Below are positions 1-8,856 of a stretch of DNA of 64,000 nt, piece by piece. A model generated the notes under the pieces. That model saw only the letters and a list, made by a program, of their open reading frames with translations. It had not been told where the DNA came from and did no database searches. Position 1 is the first letter of the stretch; every line of letters begins with the position of its first letter. Both the position numbers and the translations under genes were made by a program. The DNA is from Chitinophagaceae bacterium (GTDB lineage: Bacteria; Bacteroidota; Bacteroidia; Chitinophagales; Chitinophagaceae): the NCBI GenBank assembly GCA_018335935.1, contig JAGXRG010000063.1:1-64000 (forward strand). The letters run 5' to 3'.

Positions 1-66
1 TAAAGATTGTTTCGTGTTTAGTCTTAAGGAGACACGGGTCGTTGTTTCTACTTCGACCCTCTTTTT
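1..66 (+). ncRNA. Candidate small RNA module A1
   Basis: The module begins TAAAG, carries the 18-base core GTGTTTAGTCTTAAGGAG (14-31), then a stem GGGTCG (36-41)/CGACCC (54-59) followed by TCTTTTT, the shape of an intrinsic terminator on the + strand. The core lies between CGTGT (13-17 region) and ACACG, which can pair and place AAGGAG in a loop. The module is about 66 nt. The 5' end is assumed, not shown, and no convincing TAnnTTTG promoter was found. The sRNA role is an inference from shape and repetition. Confidence 0.45.
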
Positions 67-88
67 AAAAACATGTAACGATTTAAAA

Positions 89-150
89 TAAAGACAGTTT
101 GTGTTTAGTCTTAAGGAGTGGAGTCACTGGTTGTTCGGTGACTCCTTTTT
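89..150 (+). ncRNA. Candidate small RNA module B1
   Basis: It starts TAAAG (89-93) and has the same 18-base core at 101-118 as module A1. It then has a different hairpin, GGAGTCAC (120-127)/GTGACTCC (138-145), followed by five T. Because the core ends in AAGGAGT and the descending arm reads ACTCCTT, an alternative longer pairing could bury the AAGGAG motif, so two mutually exclusive folds are possible. Modules A and B thus share a constant region and differ in their terminator stems, like sibling sRNAs. Transcription is not demonstrated by sequence. Confidence 0.45.
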
Positions 151-198
151 AACCCTTCTTTAAATGAAATAAAAATGAAAAATAAAACAACATATAAA

Positions 199-264
199 TA
201 AAGATTGTTTCGTGTTTAGTCTTAAGGAGACACGGGTCGTTGTTTCTACTTCGACCCTCTTTTT
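199..264 (+). ncRNA. Candidate small RNA module A2
   Basis: This is the second copy of module A1, displaced by 198 bases; core at 212-229, terminator-like stem and T-run as in A1. The same reservations about promoter and transcription apply. Confidence 0.45.
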
Positions 265-286
265 AAAAACATGTAACGATTTAAAA

Positions 287-349
287 TAAAGACAGTTTGT
301 GTTTAGTCTTAAGGAGTGGAGTCACTGGTTGTTCGGTGACTCCTTTTTT
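287..349 (+). ncRNA. Candidate small RNA module B2
   Basis: This is the second copy of module B1, displaced by 198 bases; core at 299-316, stem followed by a run of T that ends directly before the convergent stop codon at 351. It could also stop + strand transcription from entering the glycoside hydrolase gene. Confidence 0.45.
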
Positions 350-350
350 A

Positions 351-3300
351 TTAATTTTTATTCAAAAACATCTTCGAAAATTCATCATACATTAATAACA
401 AATCATTCGATTTACCATCATTTTCAAAAATCTTTTCCCATGTATTTAAAGGCTCCCAAATACATGTGCCTTTTCCTTTTTTGTTGGGTAACTCAAAAGC
501 AATTTTATTAACTTCATTTTTTAAGGCAGAATATTCTACAACAATTACATCTTTATTATATCTTCTAATCAAGTCATTTAAATTATTTTCTAAATCACTT
601 AAAGTGCCATGCCATTTGGGGTAATAGGATTGACCAATTACATCGAAGTGTGCTACTCTTGCTATCATGTTGTCTATAAAAAAAACTGATTCATGGTTTT
701 GACCACCTAAAGCTACATGCAACATAATTTGAATAGTTGGATCAACTGCTTTAACTGCTGCAACACCAGCATTAAATAATTGTGCTGTTTGATTCATGTT
801 TTGAACATTACCATCGGGCCAAACAATTCCATGATTAATTTCATTACCAACTTGTACCATATCTGGTGTTGTTCCTTGTGCTTTTAATTCTTCTAAAACA
901 TTTTTAGTATAATTATATAATGCTTTTTTTAATTCTGAGAATGATAAATTTCTCCAAGCTGCAGGCTTGTATTGCTTTCCAGGATCTGCCCAATAATCGC
1001 TATAATGAAAGTCGAGCAAGAGTTTTAGACCAGCATCTTTAACTCTTTTAGCCATTTTCAAAGTATAATTTAAATCGCAAAAACCTTTTTTGGGTGAATA
1101 GCCACTGTCTGTTGAAGGATTATTAAAAATTCTTAATCGTACATAATTAAACCCATGATCTTTTAAAATTTCGATGGCACTTTTTTCTATCCCTTTATCA
1201 GAAAATTTTACACCTCTTGCTTCTAATTCTGGTAAGAAAGAAATATCTGCACCAAGCATTTCATCCACTTTTCTTGGTTTTGCAGCTTCGCCTTTTAGAA
1301 TATAATTCTCATCAATAGTTATAGTTTCTATGTTTTTTGGATTGACAGTAATAATATCGGTTGCTCCTTTATATAAGTTTGATGAGTTGGCTTCGAACTG
1401 AATGAATCCTGCTTCATTTGTGCTCTGCACTATTACCTGACATTTTCCATTAAACAAACTTCTTTGCCAAGCTCCTTCAATACATTGATCTGGTTCATGA
1501 CTACTCGGATCTCCATTGCCTACACCTATTATTTTTCCAGGACCTACAATTTTAAATTGAATCATATTACTAGCATCAGGAACTTCTCTCCCTTCTTTAT
1601 CAACTACACTAATATTTAAAATGGTAGCATCTTTTCCATCGGCTAAAATGGTTGTTTTGTAAGGAGTGACTACCACCTCAAATGGTGCACTAGTTGTTTC
1701 AATTTTTGAGGATAATTTTCTCCCATTTTTATATGCTATGGCTTCTAGCTTTCCTGGTTCAAATGGAACTTTCCATTGCAAATGACTGTAGCGAGGCATA
1801 TCTTTTTTGCCTAAACTTTTTCCATTTAAAAACAATTCTACATTATCTGCATTTGAGTTTACCCAAACATCAATTTCTTTTTTAGGTTTACCCCATTCGT
1901 TATGATGGTTCCAGTGAGGAGATATATGTAATACATCTTGATTCGTCCACCAACTTTTATAATAGTAATAAATATTTTTCGGAAAACCACACATATCCAT
2001 TACCCCAAAATGAGAATTAATATTGGGCCACTTAAAAGGTGTAGGCTCACCTCTATAATCGAAACCTGTCCATATAAAACCTCCTAACCAATAATCGTTA
2101 GGTGCAGCTAAATTCCACCATTTTTCTGCTGTACTTGCCCACCAAGGAAATGAAACATCTTGATCTATTAAATAACTTCTGATAGAATCGTTTTGTAATA
2201 TACCTCTTGTTGTTACTGTGCTGCCCATTTCTGTTCCAAGAATTGGTTGATTAGGATGATCTCGATGATAATCAGCAACTGTAGTTTCTCTATAATTAAA
2301 ACTACGAACGGGAATAACTTCATTAACCCCTTTAAACACATTGCCTAAATCTGCAGCATATGTACAGGTTCTTGTAGGATCTAATTGTTTAAGTTTTTGA
2401 ATAAAAGTTTGAGCTATTCTTTTACCATTGCTTTTTGTATGAATTAGGCCTTCTTCATTACCTATGCTCCACATAAAAATGGATGGATGATTTCTATCTC
2501 TCTTCACCAATCTTTCAAATTGGTTCATGTATTCTGGTGCACTATTCAATAATCGTTGTTCATCCATAACTAGCATGCCTAAACTATCACAAGCATCTAA
2601 TAATTCTGGTGTTGGTGCATGATGACTTGTTCTATATGCATTGCTACCCATTGATTTCAATAAACCAATTCTATAGTATTGCAAATAATCTGGCAAAGCA
2701 CTTCCAACTCCTGCATGATCTTGATGATTGTTTGTACCTAGAATTTTTATGTGATTACCATTTAAGAAAACACCGTTGGTTTTTATTTCAATTGTTCTAA
2801 ACCCAAATCGAATTTTTTTTGAGTCGATTAGTTTTCCATTTTCCTTTAGCTCTACTACAACCCTGTATAAATAGGGATTATCGAGATTCCATAAAATTGG
2901 ATTGGAAATTTGTATAGATTGAGAAACAGTTTTTTCTTGAAGAATATTAATACTTATAGGTTCTTCCTTTGTTGCTGCAATTAATTTTCCATTTCTGTCA
3001 GCTACATATGTTTTAATAGAATAATTAGAATTATTATTTCCATCGTTTTGAATTGTTGTAGCCACTTGTAATGAAGCAATATTGTTGTTGATGCTTGAAA
3101 TTGCAAATACTCCATCAGTTGCAATATGAGTATTTTGATATTGGTGTAGCCAAACATGTCTATAAATTCCTGCACCTTCATAAAACCAACCTTCGTATTG
3201 TGTAGCATCAACTCTTACACAAATTACGTTATCATCATTATAATTTATAAAATCTGTAATATCATAATTAGCTCCTATATAACCACTTTTATTATTGCCC

Positions 3301-3749
3301 AAATAAAAACCATTAATCCAAAAATTAGCATCGCGAAAAACACCATCAAACTGAATTTGAAAACGCTGACCAGAGTCTTTTGCTTCTATTCTAAAATGTT
3401 TTCTATACCAGCCAATACTGGTTTCAGGAAATAAACCACCTACAGGTTTATAACCATGACTTTGCACATCAAAATTATCAATATTAACAAAAGGTAATTC
3501 AACAGCCCAGTCGTGAGGTAGATTTAAAGTTCTCCATTTACTATCTTGAAACTTAATATCTGCAGCTGTTTCAATTGAATTTCCAGATTTTGAAAAAATG
3601 GTTTTAATTGAATAATTAAAATCTTTTTCCGGATTTGAAGCATGACCAAATGCAAATTTCCAATCATCATCGAAATTTATTTGTTGATGCTGGGCATTTG
3701 AGCATAATGAATACAAAAAAAATAAAAAGAATTGAAAATATTTTATCAT
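351..3749 (-). CDS. Secreted GH2 beta-galactosidase fused to GH53 endo-beta-1,4-galactanase
   Basis: The 1132-residue protein opens with a signal peptide (about 1-20, cleaved after SNA-Q). Residues 25-200 form the GH2 sugar-binding domain, 205-315 the Ig-like domain, and 320-600 the GH2 barrel with acid/base E432 in WSIGNEEG and nucleophile E507 in ILGTEMG. A linker and an Ig-like/invasin-like domain (about 690-805) follow. Residues 830-1130 are a GH53 domain, with LDFHYSDYWADPG (912-924), acid/base E970 in QVGNEI and nucleophile E1072 in VVEYS. GH53 enzymes cut beta-1,4-galactan internally and GH2 galactosidases release terminal sugar, so one exported polypeptide could take galactan to galactose (inference). 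No SusC/SusD pair is visible beside it. Both halves keep their catalytic glutamates, so neither looks dead. Confidence 0.9.
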   Translation of the reverse strand: MIKYFQFFLFFLYSLCSNAQHQQINFDDDWKFAFGHASNPEKDFNYSIKTIFSKSGNSIETAADIKFQDSKWRTLNLPHDWAVELPFVNIDNFDVQSHGYKPVGGLFPETSIGWYRKHFRIEAKDSGQRFQIQFDGVFRDANFWINGFYLGNNKSGYIGANYDITDFINYNDDNVICVRVDATQYEGWFYEGAGIYRHVWLHQYQNTHIATDGVFAISSINNNIASLQVATTIQNDGNNNSNYSIKTYVADRNGKLIAATKEEPISINILQEKTVSQSIQISNPILWNLDNPYLYRVVVELKENGKLIDSKKIRFGFRTIEIKTNGVFLNGNHIKILGTNNHQDHAGVGSALPDYLQYYRIGLLKSMGSNAYRTSHHAPTPELLDACDSLGMLVMDEQRLLNSAPEYMNQFERLVKRDRNHPSIFMWSIGNEEGLIHTKSNGKRIAQTFIQKLKQLDPTRTCTYAADLGNVFKGVNEVIPVRSFNYRETTVADYHRDHPNQPILGTEMGSTVTTRGILQNDSIRSYLIDQDVSFPWWASTAEKWWNLAAPNDYWLGGFIWTGFDYRGEPTPFKWPNINSHFGVMDMCGFPKNIYYYYKSWWTNQDVLHISPHWNHHNEWGKPKKEIDVWVNSNADNVELFLNGKSLGKKDMPRYSHLQWKVPFEPGKLEAIAYKNGRKLSSKIETTSAPFEVVVTPYKTTILADGKDATILNISVVDKEGREVPDASNMIQFKIVGPGKIIGVGNGDPSSHEPDQCIEGAWQRSLFNGKCQVIVQSTNEAGFIQFEANSSNLYKGATDIITVNPKNIETITIDENYILKGEAAKPRKVDEMLGADISFLPELEARGVKFSDKGIEKSAIEILKDHGFNYVRLRIFNNPSTDSGYSPKKGFCDLNYTLKMAKRVKDAGLKLLLDFHYSDYWADPGKQYKPAAWRNLSFSELKKALYNYTKNVLEELKAQGTTPDMVQVGNEINHGIVWPDGNVQNMNQTAQLFNAGVAAVKAVDPTIQIMLHVALGGQNHESVFFIDNMIARVAHFDVIGQSYYPKWHGTLSDLENNLNDLIRRYNKDVIVVEYSALKNEVNKIAFELPNKKGKGTCIWEPLNTWEKIFENDGKSNDLLLMYDEFSKMFLNKN

Positions 3750-3815
3750 ATCATTAGTATTAAATAAGAAAATTATTGATTTGAAATAAAATTAAACTTT
3801 GGGTAAAGTTATTTT

Positions 3816-6452
3816 TTATTCAATTGGTATTGTAATTTCAATTAAGGTGCCTTTGTTTATTTCACTATTTAATTGATAAGAGCCTTTTAATATTTTTACT
3901 CTTTCTTTCATACCTATAATACCTAATGTTTTTTTTGATGGCAAATCTTTTAAATTAAATCCTATGCCATCATCTTCAATAGTTAAATGAAGCATTTTTT
4001 CTTCAATATAAATGCTTACATAAACATTTTTGGCTTGTGCATGTTTTGCAATATTTGTACATGCTTCTTGTATAATTCTAAATAGGGCAGTGCTTATTTC
4101 GTTGCTTATTTCAGCTCCTTCTATGCTACTAGATTTATTAATTTTAATTTCAGATCTTGATTCAAATTCTTTTAAAAAATGATCTATGGCTACATTTAAA
4201 CCTAAATCTGTTAAACTATAAGGTCTTAAGTCAAATGAAATTTTTCTTACAGATTTAATCATTAAGTTAATTAAGTCTAAAACCTCTTTAAATTTTAATT
4301 TTATTTGTTCATCATCTATGTTTAATTTTTTAATTAGCCAAACCAAATTCATTTTCATGGCCACTAATAGTTGGCCTAATTCGTCGTGAATTTCTCTTGA
4401 AATATTTACCCGCTCATTTTCTCGAATGTTTTGAAGATGTTGAGTTAATTCTTGAATTGATTGATATGATTTTTCTAGTTCTAACTCTACTTGTTTTCTT
4501 AATGTAATATCGTTTGTTACTGAAAGAAGCGAAACAATATTGCCATCTTTATCTAATAAAGGCACAGCGAATGATTCAAGCCAATAGTGCTTACCCTTTA
4601 ATCCAATAATTTCAAATTGCAAGTTTCTATTTTCGCCTTTAAAAACATCTTCAATTAACTTTTTAAAGGGCTGTATGTACTCGTTTTTTATAAGATGTAA
4701 AATGTTTTTATTTTCAATTTCTTCAAAATTATTAGCTTGAATAATTTGTAATCCTTGTTTATTCATCTCTAATAATGAACCATCTTTATTTAATAGTTTT
4801 ATACATAAAGGAGCAGTATCTAAAATTGTTCTTAAATGATTTTGGCTGGTTGCTAGTTTTTGTTCAATTTCTTTTATAGAGGTAATATCTCTCATATTAC
4901 CCATAATTCTAATGGGTTCTCCATTTTCATTTCGTAAAAAATAAACACTATCGTAAATATTTATATACTTATTATTGGTTGAAAGAAATCTGTACTCACA
5001 ATTAAAAATATTTTCTTTTGAAGTAAAGTTATTATCATGAAATTTTTTAATAGCATCCCTTTCATCAGGATGAATTCTGTTCAACCATTCTTGCTCAGAA
5101 GGTACAGCATCTTTTATGGTTAATCCATATAATTTTTGGTGCAATTCATTAGCCCAAAACTCACCTGTGAGCAAATTATTTTCCCATAGTGCTTCACTCG
5201 TTGCTAGATTAATTAAGGCAAATCGCTGATTTGATTTTATAATTTTATCTTCTGCCTCTTTTCTTTCTGTAATATCTTTAAAGAGAACAGATATGCCTTT
5301 TTCTGTGGGATAAATATTATACTCGAACCATTTTTTAAAAGGTGGATAGTACGATTCATAAGCAACTGATTGTTTCTTTTCAATTGCTTCATAACAAGAT
5401 TTGTGAAAATCGTGACCAATAGTTTCAGGAAATTCTTTCCATATATTTTTTCCCAACATTTCATCAGGATTTCTGTCCATCACTTTTCCTGCTAAATGAT
5501 TAATATAAGTATAATTCCAATTAGAGTCTAATGAAATAAATCCTTGTTCAATTCGGTCTAAGGTTCTTTTTAAATTAATTTCACTTTGTAATTTTAGTTG
5601 TTGCTCTTGTAATTTTTCATTTTCCTTCCGTTTAATAACAATAACACCTTCTCTTAAAATAACAAAGCAAAGAATCATAAAAATTATGATCATAATTCCC
5701 AAACCAACTTCTGTACCATAATATCCAAATCTTTGACCCCAAAGTCTAATCCAGCCAATAAAAAAAATAAGAAAATAAACTACCAATAAATATCTACTAG
5801 ATACTGTAGAAAGGCTCGTTGGCTCTAAAAAAACTCCAATAATTTTTTTCTGAGGACTTATTTTTAAGACTAAAAAAGATATTATTAGCAAACATATTGC
5901 TGTTTGAAAAGCTATTGATGAAAAGCCATTAAAGTGCTGCATGGATCCAATGCCATAAGTATATCCTATAAAAAAAATAGCTGCAATAATGAATGTAATT
6001 AATGCTAATATTTCAGAGGCAATATGAAGATATTTTTTTGTAGTAAATAAGAATAAAATTGATAGATTTATTAAGATGAGCTCTATTGAAGAAATATGTA
6101 CTACTATTTTAGGGTCTATGCTAACTCCTAAAAATTTTATATAGAATAAGTCTGTTTTAGTAACACTATTTAATACAGTTATTAAACCCAAAACTAAAAG
6201 AAAGCAAACTACAAAAATTGCTGTTTTTTTATACTTATTTATTTGTCTTAAATAAATTGCTAATGTTGATAATATTATTACTATAGCTGATATGGGCAAC
6301 ATATTTATCCATAAATTATTATAGCTAAAATTTTTAAGAAAAGGAATGTTAAAAATCCAACCCAATAATGTTATAGAACAAATAGCAATGGCACAACTGA
6401 TAAGATAATTATTAAATGAAGTTTTATTAAATAATTTTGAGATTAATTTCAA
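3816..6452 (-). CDS. Membrane PAS-domain sensor histidine kinase (HisKA_3 type)
   Basis: This 878-residue protein has about eight hydrophobic helices in residues 15-268. Three PAS-type domains follow (about 296-400, 403-525 and 535-650), and the second ends with the PAC-like MRDITSIKE. The kinase core is the NarX/DegS type: phospho-acceptor H689 in ISREIHDELGQ, N-box QEACTNIAKHA (795-805), G-box EDDGIGF (826-832) and a second glycine box LGIIGMKER. Kinases of this class normally phosphorylate LuxR/NarL-type regulators; none is adjacent, so it is an orphan here. The gene lies between mnmE (59 bases upstream) and the GH2-GH53 gene (66 bases downstream) on the same strand. A role in controlling the hydrolase would be a guess. 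The ligand is unknown. Confidence 0.9.
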   Translation of the reverse strand: MKLISKLFNKTSFNNYLISCAIAICSITLLGWIFNIPFLKNFSYNNLWINMLPISAIVIILSTLAIYLRQINKYKKTAIFVVCFLLVLGLITVLNSVTKTDLFYIKFLGVSIDPKIVVHISSIELILINLSILFLFTTKKYLHIASEILALITFIIAAIFFIGYTYGIGSMQHFNGFSSIAFQTAICLLIISFLVLKISPQKKIIGVFLEPTSLSTVSSRYLLVVYFLIFFIGWIRLWGQRFGYYGTEVGLGIMIIIFMILCFVILREGVIVIKRKENEKLQEQQLKLQSEINLKRTLDRIEQGFISLDSNWNYTYINHLAGKVMDRNPDEMLGKNIWKEFPETIGHDFHKSCYEAIEKKQSVAYESYYPPFKKWFEYNIYPTEKGISVLFKDITERKEAEDKIIKSNQRFALINLATSEALWENNLLTGEFWANELHQKLYGLTIKDAVPSEQEWLNRIHPDERDAIKKFHDNNFTSKENIFNCEYRFLSTNNKYINIYDSVYFLRNENGEPIRIMGNMRDITSIKEIEQKLATSQNHLRTILDTAPLCIKLLNKDGSLLEMNKQGLQIIQANNFEEIENKNILHLIKNEYIQPFKKLIEDVFKGENRNLQFEIIGLKGKHYWLESFAVPLLDKDGNIVSLLSVTNDITLRKQVELELEKSYQSIQELTQHLQNIRENERVNISREIHDELGQLLVAMKMNLVWLIKKLNIDDEQIKLKFKEVLDLINLMIKSVRKISFDLRPYSLTDLGLNVAIDHFLKEFESRSEIKINKSSSIEGAEISNEISTALFRIIQEACTNIAKHAQAKNVYVSIYIEEKMLHLTIEDDGIGFNLKDLPSKKTLGIIGMKERVKILKGSYQLNSEINKGTLIEITIPIE

Positions 6453-6511
6453 TTTTATTAAGAATTTTTGAGTAATAAAGTATCTGATTAGATTAAAGGT
6501 AATTGATATTT

Positions 6512-7879
6512 TTACTTTCCGATACAGAACTTCGAAAAAATAAAATCTAATTGATCATCATTAGTAACTTGACCAGTTATAGTGCCTAAATAATATAAAC
6601 TCTGTCGAATATCAAGAGCTAATAAATCGCCAGGAATATTATCGTTTAATCCTTGAGCTATATCATTCAATGAGGTTTTCAGTTTTTGTAATGCATCTAC
6701 ATGTCTTGCATTGGTAACTATAATGTTTTCAGTATTTAAATCGCCTTTTACAGCTTTAGATAATAAGGCATGTTTAATAGCATCAATATTATCATGCTGT
6801 TTTGCTGAAATATAAATGGTTTCATCTGGTAGACTGATTTGTATTTTATCTATTGCATCAACTTTGTTTGCAATGATAATATACGGCTTTTTGAGTTTTT
6901 TTATCCAATCTAAATCAGTAGAAATATCTTCAGCATTTGAAAGATCTAAAATATATAACACTACATCTGCTTGCTCAGCTTTTTGAATACTTTTGCCAAT
7001 ACCAATTTGTTCAATTTCATCTATTTTGCCAGTTCTAATACCTGCAGTATCCATCATTCTAAATAATACACCATTAATATTTATCACTTCTTCAATGGTA
7101 TCTCTTGTTGTACCTGCAATTGCACTTACAATGGCTCTATCTTCATTAAGCAGAACATTTAATAAAGTAGATTTACCAGCATTTGGCTTTCCTATAATTG
7201 CAACTTGAACTCCATTTTTAATTACGTTACCTAATTCAAAGGAATTCAATAGTTGAGTTGTTGAATTACTAATTTCTTGAATTAAATTTTTAAAAGTTGA
7301 TCTATCGGCAAACTCTACATCTTCCTGACTAAAATCTAATTCTAATTCAATTAATGCAGAGAACTTAATTAATTCTTCTCTTAAAACGGCTAATGAATTT
7401 GAGAAACCTCCTCGAATATTTTTTAAAGCAGTATTTCTACTAGCTTCAGTATTACTTGCAATTAAGTCAGCAACTGCTTCGGCCTGAGTTAAGTCTAATT
7501 TACCATTTAAAAAAGCACGTTGGGTAAACTCTCCTGGCTTTGCAATTCTTGCTCCTAACTGAGTAATAATTTCTATTATTTTTTCTTGAATGAAAGGTGA
7601 ACCATGACAACTTATTTCAACAATATCTTCACCAGTATACGATTTAGGATTTTTGTAAAGCGATACCACTACTTCATCTAACACTTCATTTTTGTATTTT
7701 AAAATGCCAACATGTATTGTATGTGTTTGTTGTTCATTTAATTTTCTTGATGGAAATAATTCATCAACAATATTTATAGCATTTTGCCCACTTAATCTAA
7801 TTACAGCTATAGCACCTACTCCTGGAGCAGTTGCTAAAGCAACAATTGTATCGTCCCAACCTGTTAAACTACCATGCAT
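6512..7879 (-). CDS. mnmE: tRNA modification GTPase MnmE
   Basis: MnmE works with MnmG to install the (carboxymethyl)aminomethyl group at C5 of wobble U34 in tRNAs, in the cytoplasm. The 455-residue length is typical. The N-terminal tetrahydrofolate-binding domain begins DTIVALATAPGVGAIAVIR. The G domain sits inside a helical domain and shows the P-loop GKPNAGKST, switch GTTRD, DTAG and NKVD. The protein ends in the diagnostic FCIGK, whose cysteine belongs to the conserved C-terminal motif. A strong hairpin terminator separates it from the upstream tonB gene, and a TACATTTG box lies just upstream, so it is probably a separate transcript. Confidence 0.97.
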   Translation of the reverse strand: MHGSLTGWDDTIVALATAPGVGAIAVIRLSGQNAINIVDELFPSRKLNEQQTHTIHVGILKYKNEVLDEVVVSLYKNPKSYTGEDIVEISCHGSPFIQEKIIEIITQLGARIAKPGEFTQRAFLNGKLDLTQAEAVADLIASNTEASRNTALKNIRGGFSNSLAVLREELIKFSALIELELDFSQEDVEFADRSTFKNLIQEISNSTTQLLNSFELGNVIKNGVQVAIIGKPNAGKSTLLNVLLNEDRAIVSAIAGTTRDTIEEVININGVLFRMMDTAGIRTGKIDEIEQIGIGKSIQKAEQADVVLYILDLSNAEDISTDLDWIKKLKKPYIIIANKVDAIDKIQISLPDETIYISAKQHDNIDAIKHALLSKAVKGDLNTENIIVTNARHVDALQKLKTSLNDIAQGLNDNIPGDLLALDIRQSLYYLGTITGQVTNDDQLDFIFSKFCIGK

Positions 7880-7897
7880 GTCTATGAATTAAGATTA

Positions 7898-7905
7898 CAA
7901 ATGTA
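7898..7905 (-). promoter_or_regulatory. Putative mnmE promoter -7 box
   Basis: On the minus strand this reads TACATTTG, matching the Bacteroidota primary-sigma -7 consensus TAnnTTTG, 18 bases before the ATG. No clear -33 TTG at the usual spacing was found, so support is the -7 box and its position downstream of a terminator. Confidence 0.4.
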
Positions 7906-7921
7906 ATGTTGTAGCATAAAA

Positions 7922-7950
7922 AAAGTCCTGCTAAAAATTAGCAGGACTTT
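7922..7950 (-). terminator. Intrinsic terminator of the exbBD-tonB operon
   Basis: A perfect 13-bp inverted repeat, arms 7922-7934 and 7938-7950, with a three-base loop. Read on the minus strand the stem is followed by a run of seven T. It lies 20 bases after the tonB stop codon. Confidence 0.9.
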
Positions 7951-7970
7951 AAAGATATTCTATGATTGAA

Positions 7971-8807
7971 TTAATCTTCAGTAATTAAGAAAGTAATTCT
8001 TTGTTTTTTTCTACTTTTAACTTGTATACCATTTTGAACCCCAGGTTTCCATTTTGGACCTCTTTTAATTACACGAATAGCTTCTTCAATTGTACCATAA
8101 TCATTGCTACCACCATTAGCCAAAATACCAGAAACGCTACTGATGTTACCTTCTTTATCAACAGTAAACGAAACTTCAACTGTATATCTTCCAGAAGGTG
8201 CACCATTATCTTTTGGTACTTCACTATTTAAGTTACGTTGTAGATATTTATTCCAAGCTTCTTGTCCACCTGGAAATTCAGATTCAATTTGAACCGATGT
8301 AAATAATCTATCGTAATCTTCTTCAACTTTTACTGGTGCAACACCTGTTGAAACTTCTTTTGGGGCTTCAACAATTCCTTTATCCTTATCACCAATTTGG
8401 TTGATAGTACCAATTTTAGTTTCCTCTAATTTTTCAACCTCAGGTGGTTTTTCTTCTGGTTTTACTTCCTCGTCTTTTACAATTTTAGGAGGGGTAAACT
8501 TTGTAATTTCCACTTTTGGAGGTTCTGGTTTTGGAGGAGGTGGTGGAGGTGGTGGTTCTGGTTTCTTTTCCTCTTGTTCAAACTTTTCTAAACTAACATC
8601 TTCAATAATGATATTGCCTTTACTTTCTTTTCCACTAAAAAATAAAGTTGAGATATAGAAAAGTGCCGATATAACTATAGTAAAAAGTAAAGCGAATGTG
8701 ATACGTTTTTTATAAGTTTTACGTAACTCATAAGCACCATACTCTTTATTTCTTCCTTCGAAGATGATATCAAGAATATCTGATTTGAGTATTTTATTAA
8801 CTTCCAT
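7971..8807 (-). CDS. tonB: TonB energy transducer
   Basis: TonB passes proton-motive-force energy from ExbB/ExbD to outer-membrane TonB-dependent receptors. This 278-residue protein begins with the cytoplasmic segment usual in Bacteroidota (GRNKEYGAYELRKTYKKR, residues 18-35). One membrane helix follows at about 37-56. A proline-rich periplasmic linker spans about 80-125 with a run of prolines and Lys/Glu-Pro repeats. The C-terminal TonB fold (about 175-278) includes VEVSFTVDKEGNISSV. It is the last gene of the exbB-exbD-exbD-tonB run, 49 bases after the preceding gene, with a strong terminator behind it. Confidence 0.95.
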   Translation of the reverse strand: MEVNKILKSDILDIIFEGRNKEYGAYELRKTYKKRITFALLFTIVISALFYISTLFFSGKESKGNIIIEDVSLEKFEQEEKKPEPPPPPPPPKPEPPKVEITKFTPPKIVKDEEVKPEEKPPEVEKLEETKIGTINQIGDKDKGIVEAPKEVSTGVAPVKVEEDYDRLFTSVQIESEFPGGQEAWNKYLQRNLNSEVPKDNGAPSGRYTVEVSFTVDKEGNISSVSGILANGGSNDYGTIEEAIRVIKRGPKWKPGVQNGIQVKSRKKQRITFLITED

Positions 8808-8856
8808 GATATTTTTTTTCTTTTGAGATGCTAAAGAAATTTAGTTTCCATAAAAT

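Larger units (their letters stand above)
1..348 (+). repeat. 150-bp tandem direct repeat, two copies
   Basis: Positions 1-150 recur at 199-348 with no difference that I could find; the 48 bases between (151-198) are AT-rich and not repeated. Each copy contains two related modules that end in a hairpin and a T-run, so the block holds four modules in one orientation. The near-identity points to recent duplication or ongoing homogenisation. The array may continue left of the window, because position 1 is already inside the repeat. No open reading frame of note lies in 1-350. The last T-run abuts the stop codon of the convergent glycoside hydrolase gene. Confidence 0.95.

Noticed and set aside
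1-349. CRISPR array
   Set aside because: Only two long (150-base) copies, a single spacer-like gap, internal hairpins with T-runs, and no cas genes.
8401-8658. Glycine-rich protein on the + strand
   Set aside because: It is the antisense of the proline-rich linker of tonB; its composition follows from that and no start context supports it.
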